From NCBI GenBank assembly GCA_023150615.1, contig JAKLKO010000001.1:207356-271355 (forward strand): a DNA stretch of 64,000 nt. Reading direction: 5' to 3'. The translations under genes and the position numbers were made by a program. Under the pieces are notes generated by a model. The model was not told the origin of the DNA. It saw nothing but the letters and a program-made list of their open reading frames with translations, and made no database searches. Within the stretch, counting starts at the first letter, position 1, and each line of letters starts with the position of its first letter. Shown here in pieces: positions 1 through 8,846 of the stretch. This stretch comes from Phycisphaerae bacterium (GTDB lineage: Bacteria; Planctomycetota; Phycisphaerae; UBA1845; UTPLA1).

Positions 1-553
1 CGTTGTACTCAACGATCTCGACGTCCTCGCCGAACTCCTGCGCGAGGTACATCGCCGCCGCGGAACCGGCCAGCACGCTGACCTGCCTGCGGCGACTGCC
101 GACGCGCTGCCGCAGCTCGGCCGCGTCGTGCAGCGTCGGATCGTCGGTGCGCGCGAGGAATTGCAGTTCGTAGATGTAGTACGGCCGGGTCGCAAGCATT
201 TGCGTCGCGCGCTGCGGTGTCCACTCGTAGCCGTTCAGCACGACGTCGATCGCGCCGCTGCGAAGGAACTCCGGCAGCGTGACCCAGTCCGCCTGGTAGT
301 GCCGCGCGCGTACGCCGATCGACTTCGCCAGTGCGTCGGCCAGGTCCACCTCGAAGCCAATCAGACGGTTCGGATCGTCCGGATCGGGATAAACGTACGG
401 CCCGCCGCCCTCCTGATCGGCGCCCCAGATCAGCTCGCCGCGGGCGCGGATGTCGTCGAGCGCATCGGCGAACGCAACCGCCGGGATCAGCAAGCCCACA
501 CCCGCCACGGCCGTGATCGTCCGCCGCCGCGCTCCCCTGAACCGTCCGTCCAA
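1..553 (-). CDS. Amino-acid-type ABC transporter substrate-binding protein (SBP_bac_3), partial
   Basis: The gene reads leftward and its 3' part is cut off by the window edge. The translation starts with a basic stretch and a hydrophobic core ending AVAFA, which is a plausible Sec signal peptide. The mature part carries the family features RARGELIWGAD, then GFEVDLADALAKSIG, then VLNGYEWTPQR. These are typical of polar amino-acid binding proteins that feed an inner-membrane ABC permease. The start is taken as TTG at 553 because GGAG lies 7 bases upstream; an in-frame GTG at 571 has no such site. No cognate permease is visible, since the neighbour upstream is an efflux permease. The ligand cannot be told from the visible part. 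Confidence 0.8.
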   Translation of the reverse strand, partial: MDGRFRGARRRTITAVAGVGLLIPAVAFADALDDIRARGELIWGADQEGGGPYVYPDPDDPNRLIGFEVDLADALAKSIGVRARHYQADWVTLPEFLRSGAIDVVLNGYEWTPQRATQMLATRPYYIYELQFLARTDDPTLHDAAELRQRVGSRRRQVSVLAGSAAAMYLAQEFGEDVEIVEYN

Positions 554-659
554 CTCAGCACTCCGAACCACCAGCCCGAGCCGGCATGATGCGGATGATA
601 TCGAAATACGTGGAAATGACGGCTGCGAATTGCGGAAACGTCCGTGGGGCGACACCCGC

Positions 660-1889
660 TCACTCGTAGCGGAGCGCCTCGACCGGATCGAGCTTGGAGG
701 CCTTGTAGGCCGGATAGATGCCGCTGACGAGCCCGGTGATGGTCGCCATCGACAGCGCCCAACTGATCGCCTGCGTGGTGGTGGACGTGTTGAGGATTCG
801 CGTCGTCTGTTCGAGCATCTGGGCCATGCCCCAGCCGAGCAGAACCCCCAGTCCGCCGCCCAGGAACGAGACGATGCCCGCCTCGATGAGGAACTGGCGG
901 AGCACGTCGGCGCGCCGCGCCCCCATCGCCATGCGGACGCCGATCTCCCGCGTTCGCTCGGTGACCGCCACGAGCATGATGTTCATGATGCCGATGCCGC
1001 CGACGACGAGGCTGATTCCGGCGATCGAGTAAAGCACGACCGCGAAGATGTTCTGCATCTGCGAAAACTGCTTGAGGAACTCCCCCTGCGCCTGGACCTG
1101 GAAGTCGTCCTGCTGGCCGGGACGCACGCGGTGCCGCTGACGCAGGAGCTTTTTGATCTCCGACTTGGCCGCCTCGATGTCCGCGTTCTCGGCGCTCTTG
1201 GACTCGCACAGGATCATGCTGACCGCGTCGAGGCCGTAGAGCTTCTTCATCGCCGTCGTGACCGGGACGACCACCTGCCGATCGACGTCGGTCCAGCCGA
1301 TGTTGCCCTTTTTCTCCATCACGCCAATGACGCGGAAGCCGCGCGATCCGAGCAGGCCGGAGATCTTGATGACCTCGCCCAGCGCCGGCCGCCCGCCGAA
1401 CAGGTCGCGCTTCACGCGCCAGCCGAGCACGACTACGGAATCCTCGCCGACGATGTCATCGCGGGTGATGAACCGTCCCTCGGCGACTTGGTAGTGGTTG
1501 ATATCGGCGTAGGTCTCGCTCGTGCCGAGCACGCTCGCCTGCGTGTTCTTCGACAGGAACTTCACGAGGCTGGCGCTGGTCACCTGCGGCGATGCGCTCG
1601 CGACCGACGGACAGGCCCGCGCGATCTCGTCGGCGTCATCGAGCTTCAGCGTGTTTACGTTGCCGACGGCCCGCCCTCGGTCACGCTGAATCCCCGGAAA
1701 CACGAACAGCTTGTTCGACCCGAGCGTCGCGAACCGGCCTTCGACCTCCGACCGCGTCCCTTCCAGAATCGACATCGCGGACACCACCGCCGCGACGCCG
1801 ATGATGACGCCCAGCGTGGCGAGGACCGTGCGCAGCGGGTGAATCCGCAGGCTCCGCAACGCCATCAGCACGATCCGCAGAAAGAACAT
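660..1889 (-). CDS. MacB-type ABC transporter permease
   Basis: The protein has 409 residues. It has an N-terminal membrane helix (about 20-40) after LRSLRIHPLRTVLATLGVI, then a periplasmic MacB_PCD domain, then a three-helix FtsX domain (about 285-400) with GGIGIMNIMLVAVTERTREIG and a C-terminal DPVEALRYE. This is the classical MacB half-transporter layout, but the ATPase is a separate protein here. It lies 3 bases downstream of the ATPase gene, so the two are almost certainly co-transcribed with the HlyD gene upstream. In the family such complexes use ATP for mechanotransmission across the periplasm to export peptides, lipids or drugs. The substrate is unknown. Confidence 0.93.
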   Translation of the reverse strand: MFFLRIVLMALRSLRIHPLRTVLATLGVIIGVAAVVSAMSILEGTRSEVEGRFATLGSNKLFVFPGIQRDRGRAVGNVNTLKLDDADEIARACPSVASASPQVTSASLVKFLSKNTQASVLGTSETYADINHYQVAEGRFITRDDIVGEDSVVVLGWRVKRDLFGGRPALGEVIKISGLLGSRGFRVIGVMEKKGNIGWTDVDRQVVVPVTTAMKKLYGLDAVSMILCESKSAENADIEAAKSEIKKLLRQRHRVRPGQQDDFQVQAQGEFLKQFSQMQNIFAVVLYSIAGISLVVGGIGIMNIMLVAVTERTREIGVRMAMGARRADVLRQFLIEAGIVSFLGGGLGVLLGWGMAQMLEQTTRILNTSTTTQAISWALSMATITGLVSGIYPAYKASKLDPVEALRYE

Positions 1890-1892
1890 CGT

Positions 1893-2696
1893 CTACACCC
1901 GGACCGGCCGCGCGACGGGGATGCGCGCGACCCCTTCCGACGTCGGACCCGGCGACGGCTCCGGAGGAGAATCCGGCACCAGCGACGTCGTCATCAATTC
2001 GTCCCGCAGCGCGTCATCAACCGGTCGGTCATCGAGGATCCGGCCGTCACGCATTCGCACGATGCGGCGCGCCTGAAGCGCGACCGACATCTCGTGCGTC
2101 ACGAGGATGATCGTCACACCGGACCGGTGCAGATCGTGGAAGATATCCATGATCTGCCGGCCGGTCTTCGAATCGAGGTTGCCCGTCGGCTCGTCGGCCA
2201 GGAGGATCCGCGGCTCGTTCACGATCGCCCGCGCGATCGCCACGCGCTGGCGCTCGCCGCCCGACAGCTCGCTCGGCGTGTGATCGCAGCGCGCCGCCAG
2301 CCCGACCCGGGCCAGCGCCTTCATCGCCGGCTCGCGAACACGCGTCCGCCGCGCGTAGAACAGCGGCACCGCCACGTTGTCGACCGCCGACGTCCGCTGA
2401 ATCAGATTAAACGTCTGAAAGACGAAGCCGATCTTGCTGTTCCGTGTCGCGGCAAGCTGCCCGTCGTCCATCCGGCTGACATCGACGCCATCCAGCTCGT
2501 ACGTCCCGGAGGTGGGGCGATCGAGGCAGCCGATCAGGTGCATCATCGTGCTTTTGCCGCTGCCGGACGGGCCGGTGATTGCGAGAAACTCACCCTCCTC
2601 GACATCCACGTCGACGCCGTCCAGCGCGCGGACGACCGTGTCGCCCATGACGTAGTGCTTCGTCAGGCCCCGAATGCGGATGACGAGTCGACGCAT
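1893..2696 (-). CDS. ABC transporter ATP-binding protein (MacB/LolD type)
   Basis: The protein has 267 residues. It shows Walker A GPSGSGKST (about 43-51), Q-loop FVFQTFNL, signature LSGGERQR, Walker B ILLADEPTGNLDS and switch His in VTHEM. The GNLDS extension is characteristic of the MacB/LolD/FtsE branch. GAGGG sits about 8 bases before the ATG. The last 40 residues are a Pro-rich tail beyond the usual domain. It is the middle gene of an adaptor-ATPase-permease operon and energises the permease at 660-1889. Confidence 0.95.
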   Translation of the reverse strand: MRRLVIRIRGLTKHYVMGDTVVRALDGVDVDVEEGEFLAITGPSGSGKSTMMHLIGCLDRPTSGTYELDGVDVSRMDDGQLAATRNSKIGFVFQTFNLIQRTSAVDNVAVPLFYARRTRVREPAMKALARVGLAARCDHTPSELSGGERQRVAIARAIVNEPRILLADEPTGNLDSKTGRQIMDIFHDLHRSGVTIILVTHEMSVALQARRIVRMRDGRILDDRPVDDALRDELMTTSLVPDSPPEPSPGPTSEGVARIPVARPVRV

Positions 2697-2724
2697 GCGA
2701 TCCCTCGACGTGCCGGCGACGCGG

Positions 2725-4158
2725 CTACGCCTGCTCTTCCTCTTCGCGCTCCCGATCCGTCTTCCGGGGCCGCTTGATCCACACCTTCTTGATGTCCTCG
2801 CTCAGGCCCGAACGAATCTCCGTGTACGTTCCGTCCGTCACGCCGATCTTGACCGGGACCTTCTTCTCGTCCCACCGATTCGAACTCGGGTTCCTGACCG
2901 GGACGTAGACGTACGTCTCCTTGCCCTCGCTGAAGACCGCCTCGTTCTTGACCCGCAGGACGTTCTCGACCCGGTCCGCCGTGAACTCGACGTCCGCCTG
3001 CAACCCGAGCAGCTTCTGCACGTCGCCCCCGAGCAGGACGATTCGGACGTCGAACGTCAGCACGTTGTTCAGCTTGCGCGGCTCCGGCAGGATCCGCTCG
3101 ATCACGCCCTCGTACGTCTCCGAACGGTACGCCTCCACGTTGACCTTCACGCGCTGACCGATGAGCGCCTCGGCCGACGATTGCGTCGTCGCCGCACCGC
3201 CCGCGGAAGGAGTGTCCCCCGTCATCTCTTCGAGCGACACGCGGCGGACCTGGCCCGGCCGGGCGTATTCCGGCGCGACCTTGCGCACCGCCCCGATGTC
3301 CGCCTCGTCGACCTGCGCGATGACGACCATCTTGCTCGTGTCGGCCAGGTACATCAGCGGCGTGCCGCCGGTCAGCGACGTCTTGCCACTCTGAATGACC
3401 TCGCCCTCGCGGACGCGAACGCTGTAGACGATGCCCGGCTGTCGCGCGTAGACCTTTGTCTCCTTCAGGCGCTCCTTGGCATCCTCGTACTGCTTGCGGG
3501 CCGACTCGAGCGCCGCCGCGGCCAGGCGAACGTCTTCCTTCGCACTCTTCAGAGCGCTGACCTGCGTCACCGTCGCACGCTCGTGCTCGATCTCCGCCTG
3601 CTTGAGGTTGGCCTGCAACCGCTCGTACGCCGACTTGCGGAGGATCCACTCCTGCTCGCTCGCGACCGGCGGCGTTCGATGGAACAGCCGGTCGGTCTTC
3701 TCCCAGTCCACGCGCGCCGCCTGAAGCTGCGCCTTGATCTCCTCCACGCGCGCCTCGGCCGCGCGCGTGTTCAACGGGAGCTGCTTCTCCTGGTCCTCGA
3801 GGCTGATCCGCGCCTTCTCGAGCGACGCCTCCGCGCGCTCGAGGTCCGCCTGCGCCCGTTCGAGGTTTCGCTGCTCATCCACCGGGTCGAGCTCCAGCAG
3901 AAGGTCGCCCTTGCGGATCAACTGCCCCTCGACGACCGGGATCCGCGCCACCTCGCCGCTGGCCTTCGACTTGATCTCGATCAGCTTGTTCGGTTCCACA
4001 ACGCCGCTTGCGGACACCGGGATGACCAGGTCGCCACGCGTGACCGCATCATCCTCGCCGTCAAGAAACGAGCTGAGGCTCATGGTCCGAAGCTTGACGA
4101 TTCCGAGGATCGCGACCACGACGATCGACGAGATGATGATGTATTTTCTCTTTGTCAT
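2725..4158 (-). CDS. HlyD/MacA-family periplasmic adaptor
   Basis: The protein has 477 residues. An N-terminal anchor helix (about 5-20) is followed by a biotinyl-lipoyl half (SGVVEPNKLIEIKSKASGEV), a long coiled-coil hairpin rich in Glu, Ala and Arg (about 85-215), the second lipoyl half (GIVYSVRVREGEVIQSG) and a beta-barrel domain. The C-terminus is highly charged. It is the first gene of the operon with the ATPase and MacB-like permease. In the family the adaptor bridges the permease to an outer-membrane TolC-like channel; no TolC gene is in this window. Confidence 0.93.
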   Translation of the reverse strand: MTKRKYIIISSIVVVAILGIVKLRTMSLSSFLDGEDDAVTRGDLVIPVSASGVVEPNKLIEIKSKASGEVARIPVVEGQLIRKGDLLLELDPVDEQRNLERAQADLERAEASLEKARISLEDQEKQLPLNTRAAEARVEEIKAQLQAARVDWEKTDRLFHRTPPVASEQEWILRKSAYERLQANLKQAEIEHERATVTQVSALKSAKEDVRLAAAALESARKQYEDAKERLKETKVYARQPGIVYSVRVREGEVIQSGKTSLTGGTPLMYLADTSKMVVIAQVDEADIGAVRKVAPEYARPGQVRRVSLEEMTGDTPSAGGAATTQSSAEALIGQRVKVNVEAYRSETYEGVIERILPEPRKLNNVLTFDVRIVLLGGDVQKLLGLQADVEFTADRVENVLRVKNEAVFSEGKETYVYVPVRNPSSNRWDEKKVPVKIGVTDGTYTEIRSGLSEDIKKVWIKRPRKTDREREEEEQA

Positions 4159-4461
4159 GCCGACCTGCTCCGACCGGCGAACGCGGCCAACTGCTGTTGT
4201 CGACCCATTTTACGGCCAGTCAAACTAGCGGATTGCAGTCGCCGCCCTTTCGCACGCATCCGAAATCTCCGGAGGGAGGACCGAATCGGCCCGGGCTACA
4301 TCGCGAGGACGCTGGGGCTGGATGCTGGTACCCTCAGGTATTGCGGTTCGCGATCCGGATATTGCCGTCGGCGAACTCCAATCTCGCAAGCCATGCCACC
4401 AGAATAGTTTATAGCGCGCTGCCGGCCGCCGACCACTGCCGGAGTGCCGCGGCACGCGCGA
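4159..4461. other. Intergenic stretch upstream of the efflux operon
   Basis: About 300 bases between the efflux adaptor start and the 3' end of alanine dehydrogenase. It is somewhat less GC-rich than its surroundings, with AT-rich patches near 4200-4230 and 4400-4415. It must hold the efflux-operon promoter, but I could not find a convincing -35/-10 pair. No coding potential or RNA gene was recognised. Confidence 0.4.
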
Positions 4462-5568
4462 TCACAGCGAGAGGGGATGGTATTCCAACTTGAATGTATC
4501 GGCCACCGGCTTGTTCGTCACCTTGCCGTTCAGGATGTTGATTCCCATCGCCAGCCCGGCATCTTCTTTTGCTGCTTCGCGATAGCCGCGGGTGGCAATG
4601 CGAACGGCGTAGGGCAGCGTGGCGTTCGTGAGCGCGAACGTGCTTGTTCGGCCCACCGCGCCCGGCATGTTCGTCACGCCGTAATGCACGATTCCGTCCA
4701 CGATGTAGGTCGGCTCGGCGTGCGTCGTGGGCCGGATCGTCTCGCAGCAGCCGCCCTGATCGACGCCGACGTCGACGATCACCGCCCCCGGTTTCATCAC
4801 CGAGAGATACTCCCGCGGCACCAGCATCGGGCACCGCGCTCCCGGAATCAGCACCGCACCGACCACCAGGTCCGCCAGCGCCAATTGCTGCCGGATCATC
4901 ACCGGATCGCTGAACAGCGTCTGCACGTTCGCCGGCATGACGTCGGACAGGTACCGCAGCCGGTCAATGTTGACGTCCATGATGACGACCCGCGCGCCAA
5001 GGCCCGCCGCGACCTTCGCCGCGTTCGTGCCCACGACGCCGCCGCCGAGAATCAGCACGTGCGCCGGCTCCACGCCCGGCACGCCGCCGAGCAGGATGCC
5101 GCGACCCATCATCGGCCGTTCGAGGTACTTCGCCCCCTCCTGCACGGCCATCTTGCCGGCGACCTCGCTCATCGGCGTAAGCAACGGCAGCCGGCCGTTT
5201 CGATCGGTCACGGTCTCGTAGGCGATCGCGACGGCGCCGCTCTTGATCATGCCACGCGTCAGCGATTCGTCGGCCGCGAAATGAAAGTAGGTGAAGACGA
5301 TCTGCCCCGGCCGGATCATCGCGATCTCGCCCGGCTGCGGCTCCTTCACCTTGATGATCATGTCGGCCTTGGCGAAGACTTCCCGGGCCGACTCGACAAT
5401 CGTCGCCGAAGCCGCCGCGTAGTCGTCGTCGGAGAAGCCAGAGCCCGACCCGGCCTGCGTCTCGACCAGTACCTGGTGCCCGGCGCGCTTGAGCGCCATC
5501 GCCCCGGCCGGCACGAGGCCGACCCGATACTCGTCCGGCTTGATTTCACGTGGTACGCCGATGATCAT
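4462..5568 (-). CDS. ald: Alanine dehydrogenase
   Basis: This enzyme catalyses NAD-dependent interconversion of L-alanine with pyruvate and ammonia in the cytoplasm. The 368-residue protein begins MIIGVPREIKPDEYRVGLVP, a hallmark of alanine dehydrogenases, with the substrate-binding Arg in this motif. It continues with IIKVKEPQPGE (catalytic Lys region), a His in FTYFHFAADE, and a Rossmann motif LILGGGVVGTNAAKVA followed by an acidic strand end. Met at 5568 is chosen over one nine codons upstream because the family starts exactly there. Its length matches the usual ~370 residues. It is a single gene downstream of the antiporter on the same strand. Confidence 0.97.
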   Translation of the reverse strand: MIIGVPREIKPDEYRVGLVPAGAMALKRAGHQVLVETQAGSGSGFSDDDYAAASATIVESAREVFAKADMIIKVKEPQPGEIAMIRPGQIVFTYFHFAADESLTRGMIKSGAVAIAYETVTDRNGRLPLLTPMSEVAGKMAVQEGAKYLERPMMGRGILLGGVPGVEPAHVLILGGGVVGTNAAKVAAGLGARVVIMDVNIDRLRYLSDVMPANVQTLFSDPVMIRQQLALADLVVGAVLIPGARCPMLVPREYLSVMKPGAVIVDVGVDQGGCCETIRPTTHAEPTYIVDGIVHYGVTNMPGAVGRTSTFALTNATLPYAVRIATRGYREAAKEDAGLAMGINILNGKVTNKPVADTFKLEYHPLSL

Positions 5569-5709
5569 GCGCGCCGTTCTCCCGACAGTGCGCACGTACG
5601 ATAACCGCGGGTCCGCGTGGCCGCAATCTACCCGTGCCCGAGGGACGCGTGCCCTTGGCTTCGCGAGTTCCCCCGCGCGGGCCCGTGCTCCGCGGCGACG
5701 CGCTCGCGC

Positions 5710-7548
5710 TCACGCAACGGACGGGGCCGCTGATGATTCGACGCGCGGTCCCGTCCGAACGAGCGCGACAAGTTTGTCGCCAGGCTTCGGATCCGACGCC
5801 GCGTCCGCTGTCACGACCGTCAGGCGCCGGGATTCCCGGACGATGAACAGGGGGATGGCCTGCGTTCCGTAGTGCTGACAGTACTCCGCGTAGCCGAACG
5901 TCTCGGACAGCGGCGTCGCCTTGATGATCGCGCCTTCGGAGATCCGCGCCGCGAGCTCGGCGTACGTTGCACCGGAATCGAACAGCGGCCGGCCCTGCAA
6001 GTGAGGATCGAACCGCCCCGTGGATCGATCGGACCCCGCCGGCACGAGCTGGAAGACTGCGGCCCGTCCGAACAATCGAGCAAACCGCTGAATCGCGAGC
6101 ACATTCACCTCGTTGTTGGGCGTCAGCGCGAGCAGCCGCCCCAATCCGCCAAGCGGAATCTCATCCTCGATCGTATCGCTCAGGATGCTGCCCAGATGCG
6201 TAGACAGTCCGTCCAGCCGCGCGGTAGCAATCGCGTCCGGATTATTGTCGCAGATCATCACGCGAAACCCCTGCTCACTCAGGGCGCGCCCGATCATCCG
6301 GCCGAACGCGTGCGCGCCGACAATTAGCAGTCCCTGCGGATCGGACTCGGCCAATCCAAGACGCCGCGCGATCGGTCCGGCCAGCAGGCCATAGACGGTC
6401 ACCGTGACGACAATGGTGAGAAAGGTCAGTGGGGCGAGAACCCGCGCTTCGGGAAAACCGGCGTGCTCCAGGTCGATCGCCATTACCGACGCCACCGACG
6501 CCGCCACGATGCCGCGCGGCGCCATGCTCATCAGGAAGACGCGCTCCGCGCGTGTCAGCCGCGATCCCATCGTCGAGATCGCGACGCTCAGAGGCCGTGC
6601 CGCGATCAGCGCGAGCACGAATGCGAGCCCCGCACCACCGACGTCCCGGAAGTCCGACAATCGCAGCCGCGCGCTAAGGACGATGAACAGCGCCGAGATC
6701 AGCAGCGTTCGCAAGTTCTCCTTGAATTCGACGATGTGCCGGATGTCGACCCGGCGCTGATTCGCCAACACGATCCCCATCACCGTCGCGGCGAACAGGC
6801 CGGCCTCGGGCTGGATCGCATTCCCGCAGACGTACGCCCCCGCGGCCAGCATGAGCGTCACCGGGTTGTGCAGCGCATCGGGAAGCCAGTAGCGTCGAAT
6901 CGCGACCATCAGCAGCCCGGACGCCAGCGCGCCGATTCCGCCGCCCAGCACGACTGCGCTGGCGACCGCCGACAAGACGTGCGATGGTGCAACTCGAAAC
7001 GCGCTACCCGAAACCGCCTCGAACACGATGACGGTCAGCAACACGCCGATCGGGTCGATGACAATCCCCTCCCATTTCAGGATCGCCGCGGTCGCCCCGA
7101 CGGGTCGGATGTGCCGCAGCAACGGCTGAATGACCGTGGGGCCCGTCACGACGAGGATTGCGCCGAGCAGCACCGCGAGTCGCGCCTCCAGCCCGACGAT
7201 CCAGTACGCCGCCGAGCTGGCGACGACCCAGGTCGTCGCGACACCGAGCGTGACGAGTCGTATCACCACACTCCCGGCGCCACGCAATTCGTCGAATCGA
7301 AGGCTCAAGCCACCCTCGAGCAGCACAAACGCCACGGACAGTCCGACGAACGGAAGCAACACGGAGCCGAACAAGCCGTCCGGATCGAGCAGCCCGGTCA
7401 GCGGCCCCGCGACGAATCCGGCCAGCAGGAGCAGCAGGATCGACGGCAATCGGACGCGCCATGCGACCCATTGCGAAGTCGCTCCGACGATGAAGATCAG
7501 CGCAAGTCCGACGGCGGGCGGCGCTGGCTCGAACAAGGGAAGTGTCAT
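5710..7548 (-). CDS. Cation:proton antiporter (CPA family) with C-terminal RCK domain
   Basis: The protein has 612 residues. The first ~400 form about 12 membrane helices with family motifs such as VVTGPTVIQPLLRHIRP and EGIVIDPIGV. A soluble TrkA-N/RCK nucleotide-binding fold follows (LIVGAHAFGRMIGRALSEQ, then an acidic CDNNPD), then a TrkA-C-like segment ending DKLVALVRTG. The family exchanges Na+ or K+ for protons across the inner membrane, and the RCK part senses nucleotide or ion. Ion choice cannot be read from the sequence. It is divergent from the topoisomerase gene, with about 136 bases between starts. Confidence 0.9.
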   Translation of the reverse strand: MTLPLFEPAPPAVGLALIFIVGATSQWVAWRVRLPSILLLLLAGFVAGPLTGLLDPDGLFGSVLLPFVGLSVAFVLLEGGLSLRFDELRGAGSVVIRLVTLGVATTWVVASSAAYWIVGLEARLAVLLGAILVVTGPTVIQPLLRHIRPVGATAAILKWEGIVIDPIGVLLTVIVFEAVSGSAFRVAPSHVLSAVASAVVLGGGIGALASGLLMVAIRRYWLPDALHNPVTLMLAAGAYVCGNAIQPEAGLFAATVMGIVLANQRRVDIRHIVEFKENLRTLLISALFIVLSARLRLSDFRDVGGAGLAFVLALIAARPLSVAISTMGSRLTRAERVFLMSMAPRGIVAASVASVMAIDLEHAGFPEARVLAPLTFLTIVVTVTVYGLLAGPIARRLGLAESDPQGLLIVGAHAFGRMIGRALSEQGFRVMICDNNPDAIATARLDGLSTHLGSILSDTIEDEIPLGGLGRLLALTPNNEVNVLAIQRFARLFGRAAVFQLVPAGSDRSTGRFDPHLQGRPLFDSGATYAELAARISEGAIIKATPLSETFGYAEYCQHYGTQAIPLFIVRESRRLTVVTADAASDPKPGDKLVALVRTGPRVESSAAPSVA

Positions 7549-7684
7549 CGACGATCTCGCGCGCCTCGAGTTGATTCACCGTCCCGGCGGGCGGTTCGCA
7601 CCTGCCTGCCCGGCATCGTATGCACAATCGCCCCGCAGGACGACCACTCCGGTTATCATGCGCCGCAGCCGAAAGGAGTCGAAC

Positions 7685-8800
7685 GTGCCGCGAACCGCCC
7701 GAAGCTCAACGCGTCCCGCCGTCGCCGGAAAGATCGAAAAGCTCGTCAGTGAGATCGTCGAACGCGCAGGCAAGCGCAAGGAGCCGGCGCTTGATGTCCC
7801 GATGCGGACCCTCTCCAACGCCCGCTACAACAAGGTCAAGCGGATCATCGAGATGGGCCGCGCCACGCAGAACCGCGAGTTCTTCAAGCTCGGCACGGCC
7901 AAGAGCTTCATGCAGACGCTGCTCGTCGCATCGGGCTGCAAGCGCCTGATCGACGAAGGCAAGACCGCCAGCATCCGGCAGGTCTACTACCTGTTGAAGC
8001 ACTCCATCCCCGGCACGCGCGAGAAGACGTTCAACGATCAGAGCGAGAGCGACCCGATTCTTGAAGACCTCGAGGTGACGATCGACGCCCTGCGGGAGGA
8101 GTTGCACGTCTTCGCGGACAGCAAGGGCGCGATGGTCGGCGAGATCATCCTCACCGACGCCGGCGACACGATCGACTGCACGCGACTCGGCACCGGCGGC
8201 TACGCCATCCCGAGCATCGTCGAACCCGAGATCATCCGCTTCAAGAAGTGCAACGCGAAGTTCGTGCTGCACGTTGAAAAGGGCACCGTCTGGCGTCGCT
8301 TCGTCGAGGACCGGTTCTGGAAGTCCCACCGCTGCATCGTGACGCACGGCGGCGGGCAACCCCCGCGCGGCGTGCGCCGCCTGCTCTATCGCCTGCATCA
8401 CGAGCTGAACCTGCCGGTCTACGTGCTGCTCGACAACGATCCGTGGGGGTACTACATCTACAGCGTCATCAAGCAGGGCTCGATCAACCTCGCCTTCGAG
8501 AGCCGGCGGATGGCCGTGCCCGATGCGAAGTTCATCGGCGTGCGCAGCGGCGACTTCGAAAAGTTCCATCTGTCCGACGATGTCAAGATCGCCATCGACG
8601 ACAAGGACATCAAGCGCGCCAAACAGATCCTCGCCTACCCGTGGTTCGAGGGGAAAAAGGAGTGGAAGAAGGAGATCGACCTCATGCTGCGCCACGGCTT
8701 CAAGATGGAGGTCGAGTCGATGATGACCAAGAGCATCAGCTTCGTCACCGAGTCCTACGTCCCGCACAAGCTCAAGCACCGCGACGAATGGCTGGATTGA
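7685..8800 (+). CDS. top6A: DNA topoisomerase VI subunit A (Spo11/Top6A family)
   Basis: Topoisomerase VI is an A2B2 type IIB enzyme; the A subunit cuts DNA through a tyrosine. This 371-residue protein has the 5Y-CAP motif SIRQVYYLLKHS with the Tyr pair at 101-102, a Toprim Glu in HVEKGTVWRRF (about 198) and the Toprim acidic motif LLDNDPWGYYIYS (Asp 249 and Asp 251). All key residues are present, so an active subunit is expected. The GTG at 7685 is chosen because AAAGGAG lies 6 bases upstream; the open frame runs further 5' but without a site. The ATPase partner top6B is not adjacent and not in the window. Confidence 0.92.
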   Translation: MPRTARSSTRPAVAGKIEKLVSEIVERAGKRKEPALDVPMRTLSNARYNKVKRIIEMGRATQNREFFKLGTAKSFMQTLLVASGCKRLIDEGKTASIRQVYYLLKHSIPGTREKTFNDQSESDPILEDLEVTIDALREELHVFADSKGAMVGEIILTDAGDTIDCTRLGTGGYAIPSIVEPEIIRFKKCNAKFVLHVEKGTVWRRFVEDRFWKSHRCIVTHGGGQPPRGVRRLLYRLHHELNLPVYVLLDNDPWGYYIYSVIKQGSINLAFESRRMAVPDAKFIGVRSGDFEKFHLSDDVKIAIDDKDIKRAKQILAYPWFEGKKEWKKEIDLMLRHGFKMEVESMMTKSISFVTESYVPHKLKHRDEWLD

Positions 8801-8846
8801 TCCGCCGACTCCGCCGCGCGCGGATCGCCCACTCGCCGCGGCGGCG

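Noticed and set aside
450..2777. A 775-codon plus-strand frame opposite the ABC transporter genes
   Set aside because: It is antisense to MacB and ATPase genes with intact Walker and signature motifs; its own translation is low-complexity Arg/Asp/His-rich.
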